Below, piece after piece: positions 34,752 through 43,040 of a stretch of DNA of 61,886 nucleotides. This stretch comes from RGIG5327 sp045612485 (GTDB lineage Bacteria > Verrucomicrobiota > Lentisphaeria > Victivallales > UBA1829), in assembly GCA_045612485.1 (NCBI GenBank), contig JAZKZE010000067.1, positions 1 through 61,886 of the forward strand, written 5' to 3'. Within the stretch, counting starts at the first letter, position 1. Each line of letters begins with the position of its first letter. A program made the position numbers and the translations under genes. The notes below the pieces were generated by a model, which was not told the DNA's origin, searched no databases, and saw only the letters and a program-made list of their open reading frames with translations.

Positions 34752-35204
34752 ATGTCACAATCATTATCAGCAGTTTATATACATATCATATTTTCCACAA
34801 AAGAACGTACTGCCCTCATTGATGAAAATATCCGTCCCCGCTTGTGGCAGTACCTTGGCGGGATATGCAACTCTCTTGATTCATCTGTTTTGGCGGTAGG
34901 GGGGACTTGTAATCATGTGCATATATGCTGCAGATTGCCCGGTAATATTCTGTTGCCGAACTTTATTGGCAAATTGAAGGCGGAATCTTCCAAATGGATC
35001 AAAACTCTTTCTCCCCGTTATGAAAATTTTTTCTGGCAGACCGGTTATGGCGTATTTTCTGTAAATCCCGGAGAGTGTGATAAGGTAGTCGAATACATAA
35101 ATAATCAGGCGTTGCACCATGAGAAACGGAATTTTTGTGATGAATTGCGTCTGTTTTTGAAAAAATATAATATCGCTTATGATGAAAAATATCTGTGGAA
35201 ATAA
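34752..35204 (+). CDS. IS200/IS605-like or REP-associated tyrosine transposase
   Basis: 150 residues, a Y1 (HUH) single-strand transposase. The metal-binding HVH motif is at residues 55-57 (GGTCNHVHICCRLPG) and the nucleophilic tyrosine is probably Tyr115 in KVVEYINNQALHHEKR. Flanking motifs SVYIHIIFSTKERT-type start, ENFFWQTGYGVFSVNP and IAYDEKYLW match the common 150-residue transposase group. No motif is missing, so it may be active. AAAGGAG precedes the ATG. There is no accessory TnpB. Its flanking palindromes suggest the RAYT relationship. Confidence 0.9.
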   Translation: MSQSLSAVYIHIIFSTKERTALIDENIRPRLWQYLGGICNSLDSSVLAVGGTCNHVHICCRLPGNILLPNFIGKLKAESSKWIKTLSPRYENFFWQTGYGVFSVNPGECDKVVEYINNQALHHEKRNFCDELRLFLKKYNIAYDEKYLWK

Positions 35205-35216
35205 TATATGGCTGTG

Positions 35217-35346
35217 GTTCTGCCGCTCTTTCAGAGCTTGCTTTTCTTCGGGTGTAGCTATACCCGGGGATACGGGGGACTTACAGCCCCCTATCCGCCG
35301 GGCTTTGTTCCAACGTCTCTTTCAGAGCCTCTGCCCCTTACAGGGT
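35217..35346. repeat. Right inverted repeat of the transposase element
   Basis: Reverse-complement counterpart of 34616-34741: CTGCCGCTCTTTCAGAGCTTG nearest the gene, then a CCGGG-rich part, then the 64-bp segment repeated at 35418-35481. Confidence 0.85.
35283..35346. repeat. 64-bp direct repeat, copy 1
   Basis: Identical over 64 bp to 35418-35481. It contains CTCTTTCAGAG and CCCTTACAGGG mini-palindromes. Confidence 0.9.
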
Positions 35347-35417
35347 CAGGAAAGGAAAAAATCGTTTCCGGAAATCATGGTATATATTCTGTTGAACTTG
35401 CATCGTTTAAATTTTCA

Positions 35418-35481
35418 ACAGCCCCCTATCCGCCGGGCTTTGTTCCAACGTCTCTTTCAGAGCCTCTGCCCCTTACAGGGT
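35418..35481. repeat. 64-bp direct repeat, copy 2 (solo)
   Basis: Perfect second copy of the outer part of the element's right flank, 71 bp after copy 1, with no transposase of its own. A further half palindrome (CCTGAAAGGG) follows near 35498. Confidence 0.9.
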
Positions 35482-35569
35482 AATACCGTTTTTAATCCTG
35501 AAAGGGCAATTTTTGCTGCTGCGTTCGGTGAAATATACTTTATAACAAAATAATATACAAGGTACATAT

Positions 35570-36934
35570 ATGAAAAATCACATTCTTGTTTGCGGGCTCG
35601 GGATCAGCGGGGAGGGGGCGGCCCTCCTCGCATTGAAACTGGGGAAAAAGGTAACGGTCGTAGATGAAAATGATAACCCTTCCTTACAGGAAAAAAGAGA
35701 AAAACTTATTTCTGCCGGGGCGGAAGTTCTGCTGGGGTGGAATAACAATATACCACTTCCTGTATGCGATTGTATCGTTTTAAGTCCCGGAATACGCAAA
35801 GAGAGTCTTTTATACCGTTTCCTGCCGGAAAATGTGGAAAAAATCAGTGAATTATCTTTTGCGCTCCGGCATATCCCCTGTCCTTTTGCCGCTGTTACCG
35901 GGACAAACGGAAAGACCACCGTTACTGAATTGACCACATTTCTTCTTAATTTCGTTGGAAAAAAAGCTCTGGCGTCAGGAAATGTGGGGAACTCTTTAAG
36001 CAGCTGTGTGATAACTGCTCTGGATGGACTTTGCGATTTCCTTATGATCGAAGTAAGCAGTTTCCAACTGGAAAATATACCTGGATTCCCCTCCTGTTCC
36101 GCTGCTCTCCTCAATATAGGAAGCGATCATATTGATCGTCACGGTTCTTTGGAAGAGTATGCAAAAATCAAATTTTCATTGCTGAAAAATGACCGGGAAA
36201 AAGAAAAACGCATCGTCAACAGTTCCGTCCTTCCTTTTTTGCAGAAATTCCTTCCCGGAAAAGATGCGGTGACTTTTTCCTCCGCGGATGACAAGGCTGA
36301 TTTTTTTGTCCATAAAGAAAAACAGATGCTTTTCTATAAAGGAAATGAATTTTTTGACTGCTCAAAAACAAAACTTAAAGGCATACATAATTTTGAAAAT
36401 ATTGCCGCTTCCCTTGCTCTGCTCCGTGGGGCATTGGGGGAAGAAGTGTTGTTTCTGCCGCAGATCAAAACTGCTTTACAGGAATTTACCCCATCTCCAC
36501 ACCGGATGGAAGTCTTTATGCAAAAGGATAATATCCAGTATGTGAATGATTCCAAAGCCACCAATCCTCATGCGGTAAATGCGGCAGTTGCCCGTTTTGC
36601 AGAAGAAAGCGGAAAAAGAAAAAATATCATCCTTCTTCTCGGCGGTCTGGATAAGGGAATGGATTTTACGGAACTGGAAGAAAGTCTGCCTTATGTGAAA
36701 AAGATCATTCTTACAGGAGCCTGTGCGGAAGAGATCGCTTCTTCTCTTCAGGGGAAAGCAGTGATGGAAATGAGTAAAGATTTTGCCGATGCTGTTTACA
36801 AAAGCTGTCGAAGTGCTTCTTCCGGGGATATCGTACTTCTTTCTCCGGCAACGGCAAGCATGGATCAATTTAAAAATTATGCCCAGCGGGGAAATACTTT
36901 CAAAAAACTCGTACAGGATTTTCTCGAAAAATAA
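35570..36934 (+). CDS. murD: UDP-N-acetylmuramoyl-L-alanine--D-glutamate ligase
   Basis: 454 residues. It adds D-glutamate to UDP-MurNAc-L-Ala in the cytoplasm. Motifs: ILVCGLGISGEGAALLALK (N-terminal Rossmann), CIVLSPGIRK, ATP loop AAVTGTNGKTTVTELTTFL, SGNVGNSLSS, MIEVSSFQLENIPGF, LNIGSDHIDRHGSLEEYAKI, and the C-terminal YVNDSKATNPHAVNAAV and LLGGLDKGMDF. Length and motif order are normal. It stands apart from murC and ftsZ, so the usual wall-division cluster is broken up in this genome. Confidence 0.96.
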   Translation: MKNHILVCGLGISGEGAALLALKLGKKVTVVDENDNPSLQEKREKLISAGAEVLLGWNNNIPLPVCDCIVLSPGIRKESLLYRFLPENVEKISELSFALRHIPCPFAAVTGTNGKTTVTELTTFLLNFVGKKALASGNVGNSLSSCVITALDGLCDFLMIEVSSFQLENIPGFPSCSAALLNIGSDHIDRHGSLEEYAKIKFSLLKNDREKEKRIVNSSVLPFLQKFLPGKDAVTFSSADDKADFFVHKEKQMLFYKGNEFFDCSKTKLKGIHNFENIAASLALLRGALGEEVLFLPQIKTALQEFTPSPHRMEVFMQKDNIQYVNDSKATNPHAVNAAVARFAEESGKRKNIILLLGGLDKGMDFTELEESLPYVKKIILTGACAEEIASSLQGKAVMEMSKDFADAVYKSCRSASSGDIVLLSPATASMDQFKNYAQRGNTFKKLVQDFLEK

Positions 36935-36984
36935 TGATCCGTGCAGAAAAAAAGCTTCTTTAAGAAGAAAACCTTCTTTCTTTA

Positions 36985-37014
36985 TTGGATTTTCCATACT
37001 GTTGGAGCTATATT
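36985..37014 (+). promoter_or_regulatory. Probable promoter of the lipoprotein-yicC operon
   Basis: TTGGAT (36985-36990) and TATATT (37009-37014), 18-bp spacer, 46 bp before the first start codon. Confidence 0.45.
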
Positions 37015-37060
37015 AGTAGGGTGTTTTTATTTTAAATAAATAAAGAGAGAGGAGCATATC

Positions 37061-38143
37061 GTGATGAAGAAAAATAAAAAAAGCGGATTTTTTCTGCGGA
37101 AGTTTATTCTCTGCATATTTTCTGCCGTTTCCGTTTTCCTTGCCGGCTGTGAAATAACCAATCATGCGGAGGATGCTCTGGAAAGAGCAAGAAAGTTTGC
37201 ACTGGAAGAGACACGGGATCTCTCTGAGTACCAGAGAAATATTATCCGGTATTCCCTTCCTGTGATCCAGGGGCAGATGATTTTCAAGACCGAACCAATC
37301 AAACTTACCGAATATGAACACATTCCCCGGAATGAATTTCATAAGCCGCTTGAGACAAAACATCTGGACTATGTTGCCTCCTGTTTTGTCTGGAAGATCC
37401 CGGATCTGGGGGGCGAAGTGGTCGTTTACGGTACCGGTGACCGTAATTTCCGTTTCTGGCAGCCGTTGAAAGTAATGTACAGAAAACTTGCCGAACCGGA
37501 TGAAGATTATATCAAAGCATGGAAAAAGGCTGTAAGTTTTACAGAAGACAATATGCTTTACATCACCGATACGGAACGGGACAGGATCCGTTTTTCCGAA
37601 GCCAGGGTATGGTGTACCGCCTTTGATCTCAAATATCTGGATGAAGATAAACCCATCAAACCGGAAACCACCTGGACCTCTTATCTTCTGAAAAAACAGG
37701 GCGGCAAAAAGGAAAAGTATCAGGTTTCTCTGGTATGGCAGGCGGATGATCCCGGAAAATTTATTGTCTTTACCGGACTTGGTGCAGATATTCCCGTGGC
37801 GGATAAAAAATTCAGGAAGGATAAAGACGGGGAAGAGGATGCAGAGAAATCCGGAAAGAAGAAAGAATTTTCTCTGTTGAAAAATTGGAATATTCTGACT
37901 GTCCGGGTAATTGATAAGGTCAAATTCAGTAAATATGTTACCGAATTCAAGTATCCAGTGGAAGAAGGTTCTTACAGGAAAGAAGCAGTGGATACGGAGA
38001 AATCTCTCAAGGAGAAAACGGTAGAGAAAACGGAAGAAAAAGTTACAGAAAAGACGGAAGAAAAATCGGCAGAGAAAACGGAAGAAAAAGTTACAGAAAA
38101 GAGTACAGAAAAAAAAGCTGACAGTACGGAGGAGAAAAAATAA
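37061..38143 (+). CDS. Predicted lipoprotein with a charged repetitive C-terminus
   Basis: 360 residues, family not recognised. A basic start and hydrophobic stretch (FILCIFSAVSVFLAGC) end in a lipobox with Cys at about residue 30, so it should be lipid-anchored after LspA processing. Residues 40-280 form a folded domain without a known signature, rich in Trp, Tyr and charged residues (VVVYGTGDRNFRFWQPLKV). The last 60 residues are Lys/Glu/Thr repeats (EKTEEKVTEK). Start codon GTG at 37061 or ATG at 37064, after GAGGAG. Its stop is 1 bp before yicC, so they are cotranscribed. Confidence 0.8.
   Translation: MMKKNKKSGFFLRKFILCIFSAVSVFLAGCEITNHAEDALERARKFALEETRDLSEYQRNIIRYSLPVIQGQMIFKTEPIKLTEYEHIPRNEFHKPLETKHLDYVASCFVWKIPDLGGEVVVYGTGDRNFRFWQPLKVMYRKLAEPDEDYIKAWKKAVSFTEDNMLYITDTERDRIRFSEARVWCTAFDLKYLDEDKPIKPETTWTSYLLKKQGGKKEKYQVSLVWQADDPGKFIVFTGLGADIPVADKKFRKDKDGEEDAEKSGKKKEFSLLKNWNILTVRVIDKVKFSKYVTEFKYPVEEGSYRKEAVDTEKSLKEKTVEKTEEKVTEKTEEKSAEKTEEKVTEKSTEKKADSTEEKK
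38023..38101. repeat. 31-bp perfect direct repeat in the lipoprotein tail
   Basis: 38023-38053 and 38071-38101 are identical, 48 bp (16 codons) apart, so the tail can change length by whole codons. Confidence 0.8.
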
Positions 38144-38144
38144 A

Positions 38145-39020
38145 ATGAGAAGTATGACCGGATTCGGCAGCGGGGAGTGCCGTACAGAAAATTCTTCCCG
38201 GCTTTTCCGTGTGGAGATCTCGTCAGTTAATCGCAAGCAGTTTGAACTGAAAGTAACTTTACCCAGAGAGATGCTTTCCCTGGAAAATACCATACGCAAA
38301 TGTGTAGGGGAAAAAGTCAGTCGCGGGGCTCTGCTTCTCCGGGCGGAAGTGCTTACTTCCGCAGGGACAGCGGTCATGCCGCAGGTAAAGATCAATAAGG
38401 AAAATCTTGCTTCTCTGCGTAAGGAAATGGAAGCTCTTGTCATGCCGGAAAGTGCGTTCCAGAATATTTTAAGTGTTCCCGGGATCGTGGAGCAGGTCAA
38501 TGAGGGATCCAGTCAGGAAGAGAATGAAGCCGCCCTTCTGGATGCCTGCCGGAAAGCAGTGGATGCTCTTGTGAAGATGCGTACAACCGAAGGCGGACTT
38601 TTGAAAGAAGATCTTGCCGGAAGGATCGGTAATCTGGAAAATATGCTGGCAAAAGTGGAACCGGAAGCCGCCTTGCTTCCTGCGCAGGCAAAAGAACGGC
38701 TTTTGAAAAAACTTGCCGATGCGGGGCTGAGTGTGGATATCAATGATGAAAGAGTCCTGCGGGAAGTGGTGATCTTTGCGGATAAACTGGATGTAAATGA
38801 AGAGATCACAAGATTGAAAAGTCATTTTGCACATTTCCGTTCCTTCCTTGCCAATGAAAAAGAGGCATTGGGGCGGAATATGGATTTTCTTACCCAGGAG
38901 ATTTTCCGGGAGATCAATACTCTCGGAAACAAGACCGGTACAACTTCCATTTCCCCGGTGATCGTACAGATGAAGGCGGAAGCGGAAAAAATCCGGGAAC
39001 AGGTACAGAATGTAGAATAA
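38145..39020 (+). CDS. YicC family endoribonuclease-like protein
   Basis: 291 residues of the YicC/YloC family, whose Escherichia coli member is reported as an RNase. N-terminal signature MRSMTGFGSGECRTENSSRL and VEISSVNRKQFELKVTLP; C-terminal DUF1732 block EEITRLKSHFAHFRSFLANE, LDFLTQEIFREINTLGNKT-type segment and the final KAEAEKIREQVQNVE. Length is typical. The usual neighbour gmk is absent; here it sits between a lipoprotein gene and the acetyltransferase fusion with gaps of 1 and 14 bp. Confidence 0.92.
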   Translation: MRSMTGFGSGECRTENSSRLFRVEISSVNRKQFELKVTLPREMLSLENTIRKCVGEKVSRGALLLRAEVLTSAGTAVMPQVKINKENLASLRKEMEALVMPESAFQNILSVPGIVEQVNEGSSQEENEAALLDACRKAVDALVKMRTTEGGLLKEDLAGRIGNLENMLAKVEPEAALLPAQAKERLLKKLADAGLSVDINDERVLREVVIFADKLDVNEEITRLKSHFAHFRSFLANEKEALGRNMDFLTQEIFREINTLGNKTGTTSISPVIVQMKAEAEKIREQVQNVE

Positions 39021-39034
39021 GAAAGGAAGAAAGT

Positions 39035-40972
39035 ATGGATTGCTCTTCTTATAAATCAAATCCTCTTGCGGAACAGGTCTTTATCGACCAGTTGATCACC
39101 TCTTTATATGCCACTTATGCCGACGGGGATGCGATCAATCAGACCGATGGAAACAATCTTCCCCGGGAATCGGAAATATTGGATATTCTGCGGGATCTTC
39201 TGGAGCTTGTCTATCCGGGGTTTCAGGAAAAGGCCCATTATTCTGCGTCCAATTTGAGATATAGTGTGGGTGAGATCCTTTCCCGGAGTTATTCGGGACT
39301 CAAAGATATCATCTTCCGTTCTCTGCAATACAGCTGCAAGGCTCTGGAAGGGGATAAATGCTCCTGCAACTGCGGGAAAATGGCAGATGATGCGGCGCGG
39401 TATCTTCTCTCCCGTCTTCCGGAGATCCGCAATATTCTCAAAAAAGATGTGAAGGCGGCATTTGACGGTGATCCTGCCGCAAAGACTCATGCGGAGATCG
39501 TGTTGAGCTATCCCGGATTGAAGGCGATCACTATTCAGAGGATCGCCCATTGCCTTTATGAAAAAAATGTGCCCCTCATTCCCCGTATGATGGGGGAATA
39601 TGCCCACCGGATCACCGGGATCGATATCCACCCCGGGGCGAAACTGGGGGAAAGCGTGTTTATTGACCATGGTACAGGGGTTGTGATCGGGGAAACGGCG
39701 GAGATCGGTTCCAATGTGAAGATCTATCAGGGCGTTACCATCGGGGCTCTTTCCTTTCCGAAAGATTCTGCCGGAAAGATCATCAAGGGAAACAAAAGAC
39801 ATCCCACGATCGAAGATGATGTGACCATTTACGCAGGGGCAACGATCCTGGGCCCCATTACCGTGGGAGCTTCTTCTGTTATCGGCGGTAACGCCTGGGT
39901 GACAGACGATGTGGAACCCGGTTCCAAGATCACCATTTCCCCGCCCAGTCAGACCATCCGGAAAAGCCGCAGAAGTGAAAAATGTGCCGTTTGTATGGCA
40001 AGCGGGATCGAGGAAAAAATGTACCGTGCTGCTCTTTCCGTATTGAAAGATTCTCTGAAAGTACAGAAAGAGGAAGAGGTACTTCTTATTTTTGATGAAG
40101 GAACTGTATGTGTGGCGGAAGCCTTCCGTAAAGCCGGAAATGAGGCGGGTATGACCGTCAAAGAGTGCCGGATCGCCGTTACCGCCTCCAATGGTTCCGA
40201 TCCGGATGCAGAGACCTGTCAGAAGATGAAAAATGCTTCTGTGATCATTGGTGCCACCACCAATTCCCTTACCCATTGTCATGCCATGACCATTGCCCGA
40301 AATCACGGGGCGAGGGCAGTGACATTGCCGGGGATCACCAAGGAACTTTTTGCCAGAAGTGTGCCGGAAGATGCGGTAAAAATGCGGGAAAATGGGGAAA
40401 TGTTCCTGAAAGAACTTTCCGGGAAACACAAGTGTTTCCTTTCCACGGAGGAAGGGACACTTCTCACCTTTGAAACAGGAACAGTTCCTTTTGAAAGTGA
40501 TGACGGATTTTTTGCAGAAAAAGGTATGGTGGGGAACATTCCCTCCGGGGAAGTTTTCGGGATCCCGGAAAATATGAGCGGAACTCTTGTTGTGGATGGA
40601 TCCATTGCCGGATTTCCCTGGGAAAAAGGGATGGAAAAGGCAAAGATCCTTATTGAAAACAATATGGCGGTCAAGTTTGAAGGTACAAGAGGAAAAGAAC
40701 TGGAAAAGGCTCTGGATATCGCTGGAAAAATGGGACGGAAAGTAGCAGAATTCGGGATCGGATTGAATAGTTCCCTTTCCCTTTCCGGTAATCTTCTGGA
40801 GGATGAAAAGGTAAAAGGAACCATCCATATAGCTTTCGGCAATGATGCGGGAATGGGTGGAAAAAATGATGTTCCTGTGCATATCGACTGTCTGGTGCAG
40901 AACCCCACACTGGAAGTCGATGGAAAGATCCTTATGGAAAAAGGGGTTTGGAAGATCGGGAAAGAAGAATAA
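39035..40972 (+). CDS. Fused serine O-acetyltransferase and M29-like aminopeptidase
   Basis: 645 residues in one frame. Residues 1 to about 320 are an EpsC/CysE-type serine acetyltransferase: PGLKAITIQRIAHCLYEK, left-handed beta-helix GIDIHPGAKLGESVFIDHGT, GVVIGETAEIGSNVKIYQGV, GNKRHPTIEDDVTIYAGATI and GGNAWVTDDVEPGSK. Residues from about 329 resemble aminopeptidase T-like M29 proteins (COG2309): IIGATTNSLTHCHAMTIA, NIPSGEVFGIPE, TLVVDGSIAG, AEFGIGLNSSLSLSGNLLED, GTIHIAFGND (His598) and VHIDCLVQNPTLEVDG (His616, Asp618), keeping plausible metal ligands. The first half would make O-acetylserine for cysteine synthesis; the role of the second half beside it is unknown. I know of no such fusion. 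Confidence 0.88.
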   Translation: MDCSSYKSNPLAEQVFIDQLITSLYATYADGDAINQTDGNNLPRESEILDILRDLLELVYPGFQEKAHYSASNLRYSVGEILSRSYSGLKDIIFRSLQYSCKALEGDKCSCNCGKMADDAARYLLSRLPEIRNILKKDVKAAFDGDPAAKTHAEIVLSYPGLKAITIQRIAHCLYEKNVPLIPRMMGEYAHRITGIDIHPGAKLGESVFIDHGTGVVIGETAEIGSNVKIYQGVTIGALSFPKDSAGKIIKGNKRHPTIEDDVTIYAGATILGPITVGASSVIGGNAWVTDDVEPGSKITISPPSQTIRKSRRSEKCAVCMASGIEEKMYRAALSVLKDSLKVQKEEEVLLIFDEGTVCVAEAFRKAGNEAGMTVKECRIAVTASNGSDPDAETCQKMKNASVIIGATTNSLTHCHAMTIARNHGARAVTLPGITKELFARSVPEDAVKMRENGEMFLKELSGKHKCFLSTEEGTLLTFETGTVPFESDDGFFAEKGMVGNIPSGEVFGIPENMSGTLVVDGSIAGFPWEKGMEKAKILIENNMAVKFEGTRGKELEKALDIAGKMGRKVAEFGIGLNSSLSLSGNLLEDEKVKGTIHIAFGNDAGMGGKNDVPVHIDCLVQNPTLEVDGKILMEKGVWKIGKEE

Positions 40973-40974
40973 AA

Positions 40975-41658
40975 ATGAGCAATATACATGACAATCTGAA
41001 AAAGATCCTTGATGAAATTTCTCTTGCTTCTGAAAAAGCGGACCGTGCAAAAGATTCTGTGAAACTTATCGCCGTATCCAAAACTTTTCCCGCCTCAGAT
41101 ATTCAGGATGCTTATGACTTCGGTCAACGGCTTTTCGGGGAAAACCGTGTGGCGGAGCTGGAAGGGAAAACTCCCGTTCTGCCTGCGGATATCCAATGGC
41201 ATCTTATCGGTCACCTGCAAAGCAATAAAAGCATGAAGGCCGTGGAAAATGCCTCCTGGATCCACTCTGTGGAATCAGAAAAACTTGTCCGGCATATTGA
41301 AAAAGCTGCTTCTCCTCTGGATAAAAAAATCAATATCCTTCTGGAAGTAAATGTTTCCGGAGAGGAAAGTAAATTCGGTCTCCACAGTTTTGAAGATGTG
41401 CTTTCCTGCGGGCTTCTTGCTATGGAAATGCCCCATATCGAGCTTATGGGATTGATGACCATGGCTCCCTTTGAAGCTCCGGAAAAAGTTCTGCATGAAA
41501 CATTTGCCGGATTGAGAGAGATGCGGGATAAACTGGAAATCTCTCTGGGAAAAAAATTGCCGGAACTTTCCATGGGAATGAGCGGCGATTACCGTATCGC
41601 CATTGAAGAAGGTGCCACCTTCGTCCGTATCGGGACAGCGATTTTCGGCGGAAGATAA
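40975..41658 (+). CDS. PLP homeostasis protein (YggS/PLPBP family)
   Basis: 227 residues from the ATG at 40975, two bases after the previous stop. Single-domain fold-type III PLP-binding protein that buffers pyridoxal phosphate. Motifs: KLIAVSKTFPASDIQDAYD with the PLP lysine, FGENRVAELEGK, WHLIGHLQSNKSMKAV, LLEVNVSGEESKFGL, GLMTMAPF and the phosphate site LSMGMSGDYRIAIEEGATFV plus RIGTAIFG. All key residues are present. Confidence 0.95.
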   Translation: MSNIHDNLKKILDEISLASEKADRAKDSVKLIAVSKTFPASDIQDAYDFGQRLFGENRVAELEGKTPVLPADIQWHLIGHLQSNKSMKAVENASWIHSVESEKLVRHIEKAASPLDKKINILLEVNVSGEESKFGLHSFEDVLSCGLLAMEMPHIELMGLMTMAPFEAPEKVLHETFAGLREMRDKLEISLGKKLPELSMGMSGDYRIAIEEGATFVRIGTAIFGGR

Positions 41659-41672
41659 AGGAATAAATATAT

Positions 41673-43040
41673 ATGGTTCTGGAAATTCCCTTTGACCCGG
41701 CTGCATTGAAAAACAACCGGGCGTATCTTATTGCCTCCTCCATTGTAAAAAGATTGCGTGAGGCCTCTTTCAGTGCTTATCTTGTAGGCGGATGTGTACG
41801 GGATATGGTCATGGGGAAGACTCCTTCGGATTTTGATGTGACTACTTCCGCAACTCCGGAAGAGGTACAGAAACTTTTTCCCCATTGTGTTGGTGTGGGG
41901 GCGTCTTTCGGAGTAATGATCGTTGTGGAAGAAGCCATGGAATTTGAGGTGGCAACATTCCGGGAGGAAAGAAATTATGAGGATGGCAGACGCCCGGAAT
42001 TTATCCGTTACAGCAAAACGGTTGCCGAAGATGTTTCCCGCAGGGATTTTACGGTAAACGCTTTGCTTTTTGATCCGGAAAAAAATGTGATCCTTGACCA
42101 TACCGGCGGTGTCGCGGATTTGAAAAAAGGTATTCTGCGGACAGTGGGAGATCCTTTGATTCGTTTTTCCGAGGATTATTTAAGGATGCTGCGTGCCGTG
42201 CGGTTTGCGGTCAGACTGGATCTGGAGATGGATGAAGCCGCGGCGCAGGCAATAACGGTACTTGCGGCAAAGGTAAAGTATCTTTCCGCGGAACGCATCC
42301 GGGATGAACTGGAAAAGATGCTGACGGGGAAAAATCCCCATAAGGCATTTATTCTTCTTTCCCGTCTGGGAATATTGAAAGAAGTTCTGCCGGAAGTGGA
42401 GGATTTGCATGGAGTGGAACAGCCGCCAAAGTATCACCCGGAAGGGGATGTATTCATTCATACTATGCTTTTGCTTGAACATATTGCTTATTCCAATGCG
42501 GAAGTCGGATGGAGTGCCTTGCTGCATGATGTGGGAAAAAAACATACATACAGTGTGATCGACGGCCGCATCCGTTTTTTCGGACATGAGGAAAAAGGGG
42601 CGGAAATGGCAGAAAAGATCCTTCAGAGATTGAAACTGCCTTCAAAGACCATTAAAAATGTGGTGAAAGCCATTGCCGGCCACATGAGATTTTCCCATGT
42701 GCAGGTGATGCGGCAGAGTAAATGGCGGCAGTATCTTGCCGATCCTAATTTCCCCCTTGAACTGGAACTGCACAGACTGGACTGTATGGCGTGTCATCAG
42801 ATGGTGGATAATTATCTTGTGATGCTGGACAGGATCAATGAACTGGCTCTTTCGGGCATATCTCCTGTTCCCAAACCTCTTATTACCGGAAAAGATCTTC
42901 TGAAAATGGGGTTGAATCCCTCTCCGGAATTGGGAAAGATCCTGAAAAAAATCGAGGAATTGCAGCTGGAAGGTGTTATAAGTACAAGGGAAGAAGCGTT
43001 GAAAGAAGCAAAGAAACTTTTCCCGCCCTCATGCTTCTGA
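41673..43040 (+). CDS. CCA tRNA nucleotidyltransferase / poly(A) polymerase family protein
   Basis: 455 residues, class II nucleotidyltransferase. Head: FSAYLVGGCVRDMVMGKTPS followed by DFDVTTSATPEE (catalytic Asp-x-Asp), EFEVATFREERNYEDGRRPE, SRRDFTVNALLFDP, and RFSEDYLRMLRAVRFAVRLD. An HD domain follows (GWSALLHDVGKKHTYSV, FFGHEEKGAEMAEKIL), as in bacterial CCA-adding enzymes with phosphohydrolase activity. CCA addition and polyadenylation cannot be told apart by eye. AAAGGA precedes the start. Its 3' end overlaps the convergent MATE gene by 12 bp. Confidence 0.92.
   Translation: MVLEIPFDPAALKNNRAYLIASSIVKRLREASFSAYLVGGCVRDMVMGKTPSDFDVTTSATPEEVQKLFPHCVGVGASFGVMIVVEEAMEFEVATFREERNYEDGRRPEFIRYSKTVAEDVSRRDFTVNALLFDPEKNVILDHTGGVADLKKGILRTVGDPLIRFSEDYLRMLRAVRFAVRLDLEMDEAAAQAITVLAAKVKYLSAERIRDELEKMLTGKNPHKAFILLSRLGILKEVLPEVEDLHGVEQPPKYHPEGDVFIHTMLLLEHIAYSNAEVGWSALLHDVGKKHTYSVIDGRIRFFGHEEKGAEMAEKILQRLKLPSKTIKNVVKAIAGHMRFSHVQVMRQSKWRQYLADPNFPLELELHRLDCMACHQMVDNYLVMLDRINELALSGISPVPKPLITGKDLLKMGLNPSPELGKILKKIEELQLEGVISTREEALKEAKKLFPPSCF

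Larger units (their letters stand above)
34616..35346 (+). mobile_element. IS200-like/RAYT element with long inverted flanks
   Basis: A Y1 transposase gene bounded by approximately 125-bp imperfect inverted repeats built of short palindromes, the arrangement expected of a REP-associated tyrosine transposase with its REP/BIME-like sequences. Boundaries are those of the inverted repeat, not of a known insertion target. Confidence 0.7.
35205..35569. other. Intergenic region made mainly of repeats
   Basis: The 365 bp between the transposase and murD hold the right inverted repeat and two 64-bp copies. Open frames here arise from the repeats and show no protein family. Confidence 0.75.

Noticed and set aside
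35283..35481. CRISPR array
   Set aside because: Only two copies 71 bp apart, a repeat of 64 bp, no cas genes, and the copies are part of a transposon flank.
35179..35553. Frame of 124 codons in the repeat region after the transposase
   Set aside because: It reads the 64-bp repeats twice and has no ribosome site or family; it is repeat-derived.
39104..41050. Long antisense frame (648 codons) opposite the acetyltransferase/peptidase fusion and yggS
   Set aside because: It has no ribosome site or domain and mirrors genes with strong motifs. Long antisense frames recur throughout the window (for example 227-1576, 5858-6991, 57609-58805), caused by codon bias that avoids TTA, CTA and TCA.
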